Assembly: GCA_028583415.1 (NCBI GenBank)
Contig: CM053266.1
Coordinates: 100,719,799 to 100,783,798, forward strand
DNA from: Protea cynaroides
Lineage: Eukaryota > Streptophyta > Magnoliopsida > Proteales > Proteaceae
Reading direction: 5' to 3'
DNA: 64,000 bases
The translations under genes were made by a program, and so were the position numbers. This document shows, one piece after another, positions 24,801 to 38,300 of the stretch. The notes beneath the pieces were generated by a model. That model was not told the DNA's origin, did no database searches, and was given only the letters and a program-made list of their open reading frames with translations. How positions within the stretch are numbered: position 1 is the stretch's first letter; every line of letters starts with the position of its first letter.

Positions 24801-27800
24801 CCATTTAAACTGTTATCCTCCTAGGCCTGTTTCAAATATCTTCTATTGAACTATTCTTCGCTTGTTGAATTGTTTCAATTCTCACTCTGGATTTTCTTGT
24901 ATCAAATGGTGGTTCTAAATAGCATTTATTCCAAGAGTTGAGCCTAATAAAATAATGAATAGGATGGGCTGATGATGCAGGCCAGGTTTACTCAAGGAAA
25001 GGGGCCGCAAGAAGATAAATGGGCTTGGGCCATTGGGCCAGCCTAATGCTGGTTAAGCATAAAATATAAGCAACCCAGCCAAGCCATTCTGTTCTCGGCT
25101 TGGATTAATACAGCTAGCAGTAATAGTAGTCAACAATTTTAGGATCTCCATTCTACAGCCAGCTGTAATAGTAGTCGACAGCTCTAGGATTCTCTTTTGA
25201 TTGGGAATGTTATTTACTTTCCTAAAAGTTGTTTTAGAAACTTTCCTATTCTCTATAAAGGAAGTTTCTTTTATTTGTTTCAGTTTTAGAAACCTCTTCT
25301 CTTGTTATTTAGGAAGTTTCCTATTGCTCGGAATTCATATCTTTGTAACTTTTCAAAAGATTATAAATAAGAGGAAGTAAGATGCTAGCGGTAGACTATT
25401 CAGAAAAAGAAAAAGAAAGTTATCGATTTTTTTTCTGGTTGAGTCTCTCACGGTTGTGAGACTCAACCGAATATCCTAATTGCTTCTGTTAATATTCTAA
25501 ATTTCTGTTAGACAATTCCCTACTTCTTCTCACTGTTGGCGACATCAAATTTTCATGTTTTATGATCTATCCTTGCTGCTGAAAGTGAAGAACATCTCCA
25601 ACACCACTAAAATTCTCTCCAGGTTGCGCGGTAACAGTTGCAGCAGTCTTGCAGGTTCTGTAGTTCTCTCAGTCCACCTCTGATCGACTCCATATTTCGG
25701 TTAGTGTTCAGATCTGTTCTCAAGGATAATCTCTACAAGTTTCAAGATATTATAGCGGCTGGATTTTCAAATAAGTACAATTCTTATTGTTTTATGATTC
25801 TGATTTTGGACTGGATTGTGTTAAGATCCTGTAGCAAAGAGGGATAACTGATTTAGATGTGTTAAACCCCCCCTTTGCCATCAGCTGATCTTTTGCCTAT
25901 TCTAGACAAATTTCATATGATAATTGCTGAGAATTCATAGGTTGCAAATATATTTAATTGCAAATATCATAAATCGTAGTAATGAAGATGCGGTTTATGC
26001 TTAAAGGCTTTTCAGTAGCACTTTGCATGTGTTTTGCCTGACCCAACCTAAGCCTGGCTATGGTTTAGGCTTGGGTTTGAGAAGTTATACACCAGGGTAG
26101 AGCTCGAGCTGCCTCCCTATAAAGAGAATGTGGGCTGGACAAGTCATACCCTAGGGTCGGGGTCAAGCTAACTCCCTACCCTCCCAATGATGTAGATAAA
26201 ACGCCGAAAATTGGGATTATTTTTGTAAGACCTGCACCCAAAAGTCAGGCCTGATTTGAATTTTTGTCACATGGCAAGTCTTCTCACCGACACAATTCTT
26301 GGACCCGTACCACTGTACCAGTTTAGAAGTGTATTAGACCTAAGGTACGATACCTATCGGTCATACTATGTGTAGGAACCAAGTAGGACCATAACACGTT
26401 GAGCTGCACAAAGCACAGCCAAACAAAAGACCATTAGACCGTGCAGGCGACAAACCCGACGCCCGCACCTGGTCGCCTGCACAGTTCTTGCAACAAGCAA
26501 AAACTGTCCGTATCGGTTGGGCTTGGCCCCGTTAGTTGTCTAGCCACTCTTGAACGTCCAAATCTTGAGGGATCCATTGTATGGCAAGTATGCTTGCCAA
26601 TTGGTAAGTGTTAGACCCATTATAGTCCAATTAGATCATAAGTAGGAAAGGTGAGTAGAATTGTATTCCAACTCCAACTCTTGCTCTTCCCTCTTCTTTA
26701 AAACCAACAAAAACCTTATGTGCTGTGGCTAAGTTTTGACGCATGTTTTGGAAGAAGAGCATTAGTAGAAGATTGAAGGAAAGAGAAAGAAGAAGAACTC
26801 CAAGGAGAAGGTCTTCCCTCAAGCCATTCAACCTCAAACTAGGAAGAACAGCCCTCAGGTAACCTTGTGAATATTCAAATGAACCATAGACCCTTAGAGG
26901 ACAAACCCATTGTCTGATTGGGAGAGACAAGCTCTCCTTCAGCCATTAATGGCTAAAGCCAAATCTGGGAATGCTGTCTAGTTTTGCTCATTCAATAAAA
27001 GTAAGCCAATAAAATAGGAATAATAGGTTAGAACCCAAATCCAGTGGTAGGGAATGACTCACCAATGAGTTTCAAACATTAGATTACCCTCTGGAAGGAT
27101 CGAAGAAGAAGAACCAGGGAGATTGAACCAAAACAGTGCGGTTTGGACTCACTGGGTCTGTCTGGGCGCAAATGTCCGGCCGACAAACTTGTCGCCCACC
27201 CCTTGTCGTCCTCATAGTCACATAGAGGTATCCTTTCTTTGTGTGGTTCACATTCGGCTATAAGTAATTCCTACGACCTAGTATGTGTGGCCTACACTTA
27301 ATACCACACATTATGACCCATCTAAACCTGATAAATCATTGAGGTTATGTTCCTATGGATGTAGATACATGTGGATGCATAACTGACGTTCATAGTTGAC
27401 ATCTACATGAGTATACAACCTATCTATCGGGAAGGAATGACATTCTGTTTTATATCTAATATAAGTGGAAACCTACTGTGAACCCTACTTTTTTATTGAC
27501 CTGACATAAGGAACCCTAAATATTGATGTTACGTGTGGATGACAAAATCATCACCAACACCCATCACCCACATGATTACAGCAAGCCTCTTGATGCAGTA
27601 GCAGTGTCATGGATGGATCGACACGAGCCAATTTGGCTACCCAAGCCAAACCTGAACCGGCTCAAACCCAAACCAACCTTTTGGTCTGGAAAGGGTTGGT
27701 AGAGATGATTAATTAGATTAGGAAGTTTTAATTTATAAGTTTTCTTATTTACTATTTCTATTTTATGCCATAGGGATTAGATTTGATTTCATAAAGATGT

Positions 27801-30800
27801 TATTTACTTTCTAAGTTTACTTTAAATTAGTTTAGGAAAGTTCTACCTTTAAATAGAACATGTATTAGGTTTTATTTTCAGTAGTGAAGAATTGAAGAAG
27901 AATTTTATGAATGAATTGAAGTTTCAGTTTTGTGATTTGCAGGCCTGCTGGCCGAAAGCTCCTTCCCCTTCTCTTTTCCTTTCTCTCATTCACTTTCTGC
28001 GAATCAGGACAGCTTAGGCTGATCCTCTCCTCTTCTTCTTCCTTTTCCCTTCCTTTCTTTCTCTTCTTCCATCTTCCCTCTGCCCAGTCCCTACAACCGA
28101 AACCCCCTCCTCTGTTTCTGGGCGGTAACTCCAGCCCACAATTTCTTGTTAAAACTCTCTCGTCCCACCTCCTTTCACCCTGAAATTTAGGGAATACCTT
28201 CAACCTATAAGGACAACCCATAACCCCAAGGTCCAAGACCTGAAAATCATCTCAGTGTGAAGAATCAAAACCTGCAACCCAAGCTTTCTCTCTCCCACTG
28301 CCAAACCCAGATTCAGACCTTCAATACCATCTTATTCCTTGCTGTTTGGAGTCAATATCAGTTGGGAACAGTACTCTTAGTCCCTACGAACCTTCATCTA
28401 AAATCTCAAGTCCATCGGATCCTTATCGAGTGAGATCTCTCTCTCCCCCACCCATTCTGGTTTCCGCCTCCCTGTTTTGTCTAAAGGAAGGAGACGAACT
28501 CCTTTCCAGATTCTTGATTGGATTTTATTTCCCACTTTCCCATAATACCCCTTCCCTTATAACTTATTCCTAAGTCACCCTTCTTTTGTCTTAATACCCA
28601 CACTACCCCCATTCCTTGAAATATAATTCTTAATCTATCCTAAGGTTCTGTTTGGTTTCTTCAAGTTATTAGAAACTTCTGATTATTTACAGAATTGCCA
28701 CTACTGGTTGAGTTTTGAGTTTATTTACAATTCTGCCACTGTTTGTTGAACCAAGCTTCCATGTTATTTGGTTGGGCCCATTAGCGGATTAATTAGGGTT
28801 TTCTCAACCCGGGATCCCCCATCACCTCTCTTAGACCTTACGTTGATATCAGAGGTGGTATGGGAAAGGAACCCTACTGGGAATCATCCCATACCTAACC
28901 TTACTGATATCAGTGAAAAATTATAATAAAATCCCTTGCGGATGCAAACATGCGGATGACCACTGGTCGCCCATACCTCATCACCCATACGATTTGACAG
29001 CAACTTTCTTATGTGCAAATGTTGGACCATTAACCCATGGACCTAACTCACTGACCCTATGATGCAGTCCAAGAACCAACTCAAGAGAACCAAATCCAAG
29101 TCATCAATAGACCAGTCCAAAGACCAGTCTAGCCAACACTGTTCACGTGAACAGTACCAACAGAATTTTTAAAAAGTTTTGTCTTCTTCCTAAATTCAAT
29201 AAGCTAGATTTATTTCCATAAAATTAGCCATTAGTTTTGTTTCCTAAATTTGTTTTGTTTCCTAAGATTGGTTATGATATAAGTTAGTCATTGATGTTAT
29301 TTGTTTTGGAAACTTTCCTAAAAGTGATAAAGGAAATTTTTTTTTTTATTTTTTATTTTTGGACATTCCTTCTAGGAACCAGTCCTTCTATCCTTTGTAT
29401 TTCCTTTTAGCATTATAAATAAAGAGGAAGAAGATGTTGGCAGCAGAGTTGGTCAGAGTTTATTATTAAATTCTAGTTGAGTTTCATAGGTTGTGAGACT
29501 CAACCGACACTCCTATTCTGTTCATTCCCGTTTTCAGATGATAGTAGTTTTTTCAAAAATTCATGACTTCTTCATCCTTGGTTGAATCATCTTCAAATTT
29601 GGGTATGTTATTAAACACATCCTAGAGTACTTCCTCTCTAAGTTTGAAGACCTTTCAATGGCTAGATTCTGAGATAAGTAATTTTTTCTACTGTTATACA
29701 ATTCTGGTTCTATTAAAATACCTGTTTGAGACCTACAGGTAAGATTGGTTTTGATCCCACCCGTTGGATCAAGCTCATCTTCTGGAATATTGTTCTTCAT
29801 ATCCTAAAGATCAAGGATCCCAAATTTTGAAGCATTCTTACAGTTAGATTTGAATTTGGGGGCTTATTTGTCTAAATTAATAATTCTTGTTTGTTGTTAA
29901 AGATTAAATTGGGTTGGACTGTGATAAGATCCTCAGCAAAGAGGAGTAATTGATTTGAATGTGTTGAAAACCCCCCTTTACCATCAATTGGTATCAGAGC
30001 TTTGTAATGGAGGATTCTAATTCTCCTAACCAGTCCAATGACCCCCTTACTTTGGTTCTTCAACAATTGGTTGCGATGAATGCCAAGATTGATAACACAG
30101 GGGGAGAGAATGAGCACCAAGGAGGCTGGACGACGACATCCAACGGCCAATATTGTGCCTAGAAATAATCCTAGGGCTCCCCAAAGAGTCCTTAGAGAGG
30201 ACTATTAAGATCTACCTGATGATGAGTAAGATGGGAGACTTCCTCGATATGAAATTTCAGATAAAGTAAGGCTGGACTTAAAAGATCTCTATGGTAGACA
30301 AGACCTACAAGCCTTTCATGACTGGTTGTGTGCATTGGATGATTATTTTGATTGGTACGATCTTCTCGAACCACGAAAGTTAAAATTAGCGTGATCCAAA
30401 CTTTTGGGAGCTGCCCATGAGTGGTGGAAAGTCCATGAACAGAAGCTCAAAGTTCTAGGATGAGAGCCTAGGACTTGGGAAGATATGAAGTACGAATTAA
30501 CGAGAGAATACATACCTGAACATATCCAAATATGGCTCGCTCTTCCGTCGACAAAGTTACTACAAAGTGGCATGTATAACTGAAGAAAACCTGACACAAC
30601 CATCTATAAAATTTAGTTCGCAAGTTAGCGAGGGGTGGAAGCCTAACGCTAACGATATTGACGTGAAGGCGGTACCTACAGTTGCACCACCAACGAAAAT
30701 TCCAAAGCCATCATCCGTTTTAAGAGCATTAGTGGCTGAAGTCAAGGAAAACAAAGAACAGGTTTCACAAATCCATGATGACAAAGGAGAAACCAACATT

Positions 30801-32331
30801 GAGGTTCCTACTGTAGCAATTTGCATTGAAGAGGTTGTAGTTGAAGCATAGTTGTCAAGGCGTCGCCTAGGTGTCTAGGCGCTTTTTTAAAGCCTGGGCG
30901 CCTGGGCGCCTTGCTATTGTTAGAAAGGCGAGCGCCCAGGCACTATAGGCGTCGCCCAGAGCGCCTAGGACGCCCAGAGTGCCTGGGCGATCACCTTATT
31001 GTTTATGGGTGCATTTTTTTTTTTATTTTTTTGTAAAAATTTATGTGTATCAATTATAAATCATTAATAAGATGCCTATGAGTATAAGGCTACCCCCTTA
31101 AGGTTTCCATTTACTCACAATTCAATTTCAACTATCCACTTTTATCGACTAGACGGCTACACATTATTAAATTCCTTAACATAACAGATTTCGTTACCTA
31201 ATTTGTGTCGCGGACTTACGTGAGATTTAAGCATGTGGGGTTGGCAATTGACAATATAGCATGACCTTAAATAAGTGTACTCATATATAACATATAATAT
31301 CTAGTGCTTGTGCGTCGGAAGCACTACCATAAATAATAATAATCAAATGACTGAATAACATTATCTAGGATTCTAAGTTTATCTTATTCACCTTCACAAT
31401 CAAATTTTTTTTATTTTATTCCAACACATATGATGATAATTGAGATCTTTCCAAGAAATCAAATTTTTTTTTTATTCCAACACATATGATGATAATTGAG
31501 ATCTTTCCAAGAAATCCAAAGTAAGGTAGATATGAAATGACCAATTGATTTTTATTAGTAATAGGCTAATAGTAAGAGATGAAAAATAGTATTTTACCTT
31601 TATACTAAAAAGTAAAAACCATTCGATATTGATTTAATCGATTTTTAAACTGCTTCGAAGTATATTCCCCACCAACGCTGAGTAACAACAAATCATGGTA
31701 GATACATCATACATCTATTACCATGTGGGTTTTTATTCGTAATATCGTTTCTCATTACATCATTTACGTCACGTAAGATTCAAGCTTATGGGGTTGGCAT
31801 GAACTTAAATAAATGTATTCATATACATAACATATTAACATATGATATCCAGTGACATGACCTTAAATAAATATACTCATATATATAACATATTAACATA
31901 TAGTATCTAGTGGCTTGAGTCGCATGACCTTAAATAAATATACTTATATTAAATTATTAAATCATTAGTGATAGGTTAAAGCTAATAGCATAGGCAATTA
32001 GATATTATTTTTTTTTTTAGTAAAGCATAGATAGACTAGATACTTATCAATGTTGATATTATTAATTTATTATTATTATTAAACTTATGTAATAATAATT
32101 ATATAATAATGAACAATCAGAAGATAATTTTAAGTTATTTATTTTTATAATTATACTTATATAACAATTAATAATACTTATTAGTTTTATCATTAATAAT
32201 CAAAAGTTAAATCTAAGTTTTTTTTTTAATATTTTTTTAATAAAACCAACTTCTTGGAAAAGATTGAAACGTTTTTACCAAAAAAAAAAAAAAAAGACTG
32301 GAACGTTAAAAAAAAAAAAAAGACTGAAACG

Positions 32332-32362
<31 letters not shown>

Positions 32363-35300
32363 GTTTTCTCAATAAAAACGTTTTGGCTTGGATTTGGGCA
32401 TACTGTTCGAACTCAATCAATAAACTAGGGCATCACTCAAACTCAAGGTTCCTCTCCCTCACCTACTCTTCCTCTTCCGATCCTCCGACGAGTCGACGAC
32501 GGTTCAGTGCCGAGTCTCCGACGGTCTTATTACATTCCCGGCGGTGGTATTTCAAGTATGATTTAAGATTAATGGTTGATGTTATCGTTTTTTTTTTTTT
32601 TTGAATGTCGAGTGTCGCAGGCACATTCCTTCTTTTCCTTCTTCTTCTTCTTCTTCTTCTTCTTCTTCTTCTTCTTCTCTGTGCACTCTGTTTTTTTTCT
32701 TCTTCTTCTCCTCTGCGCAACAGATTTTTTCCACATTTCTTTCTTCTTCGTCTTCTTCTCTGTGCAGTGTGCACTATTTTTTTTTTTTTTTGTTCTTCTT
32801 CTTTTCCTTCTCTGCGCACTTTTTTTTTTTTCCTTCTTCTTCTCTGCGCACTCTTTTTTTTTTTTTTTTTGAATGTCGAGTGTCACTGTCACATTCCTTC
32901 TTCTTCTTCTTCTCTGCGCAACATTTTTTTTTTCTTTCTTTCTTCTTCTTCTTCTTCTTCTTCTTCTCTGCGCACTGTTTACATTTTTTTTTTTCGTCTT
33001 CTTCTTCTCTGCGCACTCTTTTTTTTTTTTTTTCCTACTTCTTCTTCTTCTTCTCTCTGCATCTGATTGTTTTTTTTTTCCTTTTTCTTCTTCTCCTTCT
33101 TCTTCTTCTTCTTCTTCTTCTCTGCGCACTTTGTTTTTTTTTTTTGTTCTTCTTTTTCTTCTTCTTCTTCTCTGCGCACCTGATTGTTTTTTTTTCCTTA
33201 TTCTTCTTCTCCTCCTTCTTCTTCTCTGCGCACTTTGGTTTTATTTATTTATTTATTTTTTGTTCTTCTTCTTCTCTGCGTACTCTTTTTTTTACTTCTT
33301 CTTCTTCTCTGCGCAATCTTCTTTCTCAGCAAACATTGCATTGTTTTTTTTTCTTCTTCTCTCGCACACTATTTTTTCTCCTTTTTCTTCTCTGCAAGCA
33401 CCGTTTTTTTTTTTTCTTCCCTGTTTTTTTCTTCTTTCGTTTCTTCGTCTCGCACACTCTTTTTTTTTTTTTTTTCCCCCTTCTTCTTCTTCTCTGCGCA
33501 CCAGATTGTTTTTCTACTTTCTTTTTTGGTTGTGAGATTGTCGACTCGAGTCTTGCCGATGGCTTTTTTTTTTCCTTCTTCTTCTCCTCCCCTGCACCAT
33601 TGTAGATCTGATTTAGCCAGATTTCATTGAAACAGTAGTCAGTAGCAGATAACTTTTGATATAGTTCATTAGTTCCAAGAAATCAAATATCTAACTAAAA
33701 TCACAACGCCATTTTGTACTGTGGTCGACTTCTTCTTCTTCTATGCAATTATGTATGATATTTTTTTGTGGAAGTAGCAGGTGTTTCTGATTTAGGAATT
33801 AGGATTGCCTTGCTGCTGAGTGCTGCCTGTTGGTGCTTCTCTCTCTCTCTTGGATTCTTTGCAAGACTGCAAGTGCTAGTGCTGGTAGCCTGGTAGTATG
33901 TTGTTATGCTTGTACTTGTATGTTACTATGTTATGAATTAATGGTTTAAAGTGTATATTAATATTTATGCAATGTGCAGTCAACAACATATGAATATGGA
34001 TGCTGCTATTGGTACTGGTAGCAACTCAACCCCCAGTGTTGCAAATTTAGCTGATCCTAGTAAAGATCCAGCCAGGAAGGCTAAATCAAAAGATCCTGGC
34101 TGGAAGTATGGCTATTGGCCAGATCTAGGAAACAAGAATATGGTTAAATGTACTCTTTGTGGTAAGAACTTGAACCAAGGGATAAAAAGGTTGAAGCAAC
34201 ACTTGGCTGGTGGTTTTGGGGATGTAGTCAAGTGTAGCAAAGTAACTGCTGAGATAAGTAGAGAGATGCATGAATATATAACAAAGAATCAGAAGAGGAA
34301 GATAAATGATTTAGATGATCCCATTCACAATGATGACTTAGACATAGAGGAAACAGAAGGTGAAGGGCAAATGGCTCCCCCCTCATCTCAAGCATCTAGA
34401 ACTGTTCTAATTCCAAACTCTGGCACAGCTTCAAAAAGAAAACAAGTTTTCATTCAACAACAAGTAAGAGGTCCTATGGATGCTCATGTGAGGAAAAGTG
34501 CTGAAGAAGTTGTTGAGGATAGGCGACGAAAAATGAAGGAGCCCATACAAACTACATTGCATGGTCGATTATCAGTTGAGCAGAAGAAGAAAATTAATAG
34601 TAACATTGCCGCTTGGTTGTATGAATGTGGGATTCCTTTTAATGCAATTAAAGCCAAGAGCTTTGAGGTGATGGTTGAATCCATTATACAGGCTGGGCCA
34701 GGATATAGGCCTCCAAGTTATCATGATGTGAGAGTGCCTCTACTGAAATCAGAAAAAGGAGAAAGTTGCAGAAATCAAAAAACAATATGAAATGTATTGG
34801 AAAAAATATGGTTGTACCCTCATGTCTGATGGATGGACAGATAAAAGAGGGAGACATTTGATTAATTTTTGTGAACTGTCTAGAAGTGACCTTTTTTCTA
34901 GGATCTGTTGATGCATCCAAGCATATCCAGGATGCCAACATGTTGTGTAAATTGTTGGATGACAAAATTGAAGAGCTTGGAGAAGAAAATGTTATTTAAG
35001 TGGTTACAGACAATGCAGCTAATTATAAATTAGCTGGTTCCCTACTAATGCAGAAGCGGCGTACATTGTATTGGACACCATGTGCAGCTCATTGTATTGA
35101 CCTCATGTTGGAAGATATTGGGAATTTGAATGAGTTTAAGAATACAATAGTTAAAGGTAGAAAGGTCACTACCTTTATTTATAGACATGTTCGTCTTCTT
35201 GAGGCAATGAGAGCTAAAACTGGTGGGCAAGATCTTGTTAGGGCTGGAATTACCAGGTTTGCTACATCATTTCTGACACTCCAGAGTTTGTATAAACACA

Positions 35301-38300
35301 AAGATGCTTTGAAGCAACTCTTTATTTTCGATGATTGGACAAGGAGCAATTTAGCAAAAACAGAGGCAGGTAAACAAATAGTTGATACATTGCTTTCTGT
35401 TCAATTTTGGAATCGTGTAGAAGATTGCTTGAAAGCATCAAAGCCTATCGTTGCTGTATTGAGGGTTGTAGATGGGGATGAAAAACCTGCTATGCCTGAA
35501 ATATACTTGGCATTAGAGGAGGCAAAGAAAAAAATACAAGAACATTTTGGTGGCTAAGGAACATTATGGAAAAAAGTTATCAAATTTATTACTAAGCGAT
35601 GGGAGTGTCAGATGGGACGGCCCTTGTAACTTGCTGCCTTATATCTTAATCCTGGAAAATACTTCAAGTATATAGAGGATGAGCCTGATCAGATCAAGAA
35701 ACAGGAAATTGAAGGGAAAATCTAGCTTGCTTTTAATGAGGTAATTGTAAGAATGGTGCCTAATCCAGATTTGCAAGACAAGATTATTGATCAGGTATCT
35801 TCTTATAAACGTTTTGAAGGCATATTTGGAACTCCAATGGCAATCAGACAACGGTTTACCTTTAGTCCTCGTAAGTATTATTTTAATTTAAAAAATTTAT
35901 TTTAGTGTTTATTGTTTAAGTTTTAGCTTTATAAATTATTGTATTTTATACTTTACAGTCAGATGGTGGGGTATTCATGGTGTGGCATCCCCAGAACTTT
36001 TGAATATTGCATCTCACATTCTAGGCCTGTGTTGCTCTTCTTCTGGTTGTGAACGCAACTGGATCACATTTGAGTTTGTAAGTATTAAGTACATTTTTTA
36101 TTTTGTAAATATTATATTTCTTTGTCATGTACATGTGCTATTTTTAGTCTTTTAAAAAGAATGACATACTCTGTATTGTTTATATATATTCAGATTTACA
36201 CAAAGAAAAGGAACAGGCTAGAACATGAACGTCTAAATGATCTGGTATACATTCAATATAATAAATGTCTTCAAGTTAGATTTAATGAAAGGCGTCAACA
36301 AAATAGAAATTATGATCCCCTGTTGCTAGATGAGTTAGATTGGAGTTGTGAGTGGATGATAGGCCAGGAGCCAGAAGAGGAAGATATGGTAAATGATAGT
36401 CTCACATGGGGTGATGTAGATCGAGCAATTGGGGCATCACCATCTCTTGAGGGACGCACTAGAATAACAAGAGCTCGAGCATCTGGTAGCAATGTCCATT
36501 ATACACGCCGTGTGAGGAGGGATTCAGTTGAAGATGAGTCAAATCATGAAGATATTCAAGAAGAGGATTTTCATTTTGATGATGATGAAGACGTTGATGA
36601 TGACTTTGGACAGCGGCCTGAGGATCATAGTGGATGGGGGGCAGCAGCAAGAACATGCAATGGACGCTAGTTTACTTGATGATTTGGATGATTGATTTAA
36701 CTAATAGAATTTGAATTTGGATGTGAATTTTTATCTAATTATTATTTCTTATTGCATTTTCTAGGATAAATTAAGATATATTAGAATTTCCTTCTTGCAA
36801 TCTTGTTGCATATATTTTTAATGCAGGATTTATTACATTTAACACTGAGCTACTGAGGAATATAGCCATAAAGATTTATTTTGGCATCTTAGAGGTAAGT
36901 AACATTATAGTCTTCCTCTTGCAGTCTTGTTTTTTATTTATATGTTATGATGTTCTAAATTCGCCCTTCTTAGTTTATTGATTTGTGTTTTATTTTTATT
37001 TTTTATGAATATGTTTCTTATGTCCAATACTTTATTTATTGTTTGTTGTCTTGTTGGTTTATTATATTAAATAAGTTATGTTTTAAATGTTGATTATTTA
37101 TGTAGAATACTGCTTATATATGAACATTAATATAGCATTAATAGTTTAGAAAAGAAAAAAAATACACTGGGAACGCCTTGGTCGCTTAGGCAACGCCTAG
37201 GCGGCGCCTAGGAAGGCCCCAAACGCCTTGGCTCGCCTTGTCGCCTTGACAACTATGAGTTGAAGACCACATTAGTTACAATGTGGATGATTTTACTCAA
37301 GTCAATGAGGTGGATATATGTGATCTTAATTTTCCTTGTGTAGCTCCATTGACTGATAATGAGAGTCACAGTGATCATGAGGTAATAGACATTGAAGAAG
37401 CGATTGTAGAAGACAAAGACCTACTTGTGATCCCATGGATACCTCTTGCACGTTTGAATATTTTCATGATATTGAACATATTGACTTTGTGATACCTCCC
37501 AAATATCTTGAAGAGAGTAGACCCAAAGTGGTGGATTTCCTTCCAACTTTCCAAGCATAGCCAAAATTTCAAGATCAGAAGACGTTGCCTAACGAATCCA
37601 CTAAAATTTCAAGATTTAACTCGTGGACGCAGTTCATTTTAAGTTGTGGGGGGGGGGGGGGGGGGAATGGCCCAGTCCAGCCAACATTGTTTACGTGAAC
37701 AGTACCAACATAATTTAGAATGGTTTGTCTTCTTCTTAAATTCAATAAGTTAGATTTATTTTCATAAAATTAGTCATTAGTTTTGTTTCCTAAATTTGTT
37801 TTGTTTCCTAAGATTGGTTATCATATGAGTTAGTCATAGATGTTATTTGTTTTGGAAACTTTCCTAAAAGTTATAAAGGAAAGTTTTTCTTTTTTATTTT
37901 GGGACATTCCTTCTAGGAACTAGTCCTTCTATCTTTTATATTTTCTTTTAGCATTATAAATAAAGAAGAAGAAGATGCTGGCAGTAGAGTTGGCCAGCGT
38001 TTATTATTAAATTCTAGTTGAGTCTCATAGGTTGTGAGACTAAACCGACACTCCTATTCTGTTCGTTCCCGTTTTCAAATGATAGTAGTTTTTTAAAAAA
38101 TTTGTAACTTCTTCATTCTTGGTTGAATCATCTTCAAATTTGGGTATGTTATCAAGCTCATCCTAGAGTATTTCCCCTCTAAGTTTGAAAACCTTCCAAT
38201 GGTTGGATTTTGAGATAAGTAATTTTTTCTACTGTTATACAATTCTGGTTCTGTTAAAATACTTGTTGAGACCTACGGGCAAGATTGGTTTCGATCTCAC

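Larger units (their letters stand above)
30847..37257 (+). mobile_element. hAT DNA transposon 2, nested in the gag-only element
   Basis: Perfect 8-bp duplication AGTTGAAG (30839-30846 and 37258-37265). Perfect 16-bp terminal inverted repeats CATAGTTGTCAAGGCG. Subterminal repeats of GCCTAGGCG and GCCTGGGCG type fill the first 150 bp and the last 90 bp, as in hAT transposase-binding regions. Length 6411 bp. The broken transposase gene is on the + strand. A TTC-rich array lies upstream of it. Confidence 0.96.
30007..37492 (+). pseudogene. Degenerate gag interrupted by hAT 2
   Basis: ATG at 30007 (MEDSNSPNQSNDP). The capsid-like region near 30310-30520 reads DWLCALDDYFDWYDL, then GAAHEWW and W-x-x-MK-like spacing typical of Ty3/gypsy gag. 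At least four in-frame stops interrupt it. A later ORF (30567 onward; VKENKEQVSQIHDD) is cut at 30846 by the hAT insertion and resumes at 37266 (DDFTQVNEVDICDLNFPCV). No protease or RT found. Confidence 0.72.

Noticed and set aside
26224..28824. Possible small genes (for example 27865-28236 minus and 26631-26930 minus)
   Set aside because: They lie in LTR-type sequence, lack recognisable domains and have no splice or codon support.
32463..33630. Long ORFs up to 334 aa on both strands (Phe/Leu/Ser-rich on +, Arg/Lys/Glu-rich on -)
   Set aside because: They are translations of the poly-T and CTT/AAG array; no domain, and length follows the repeat in every frame.
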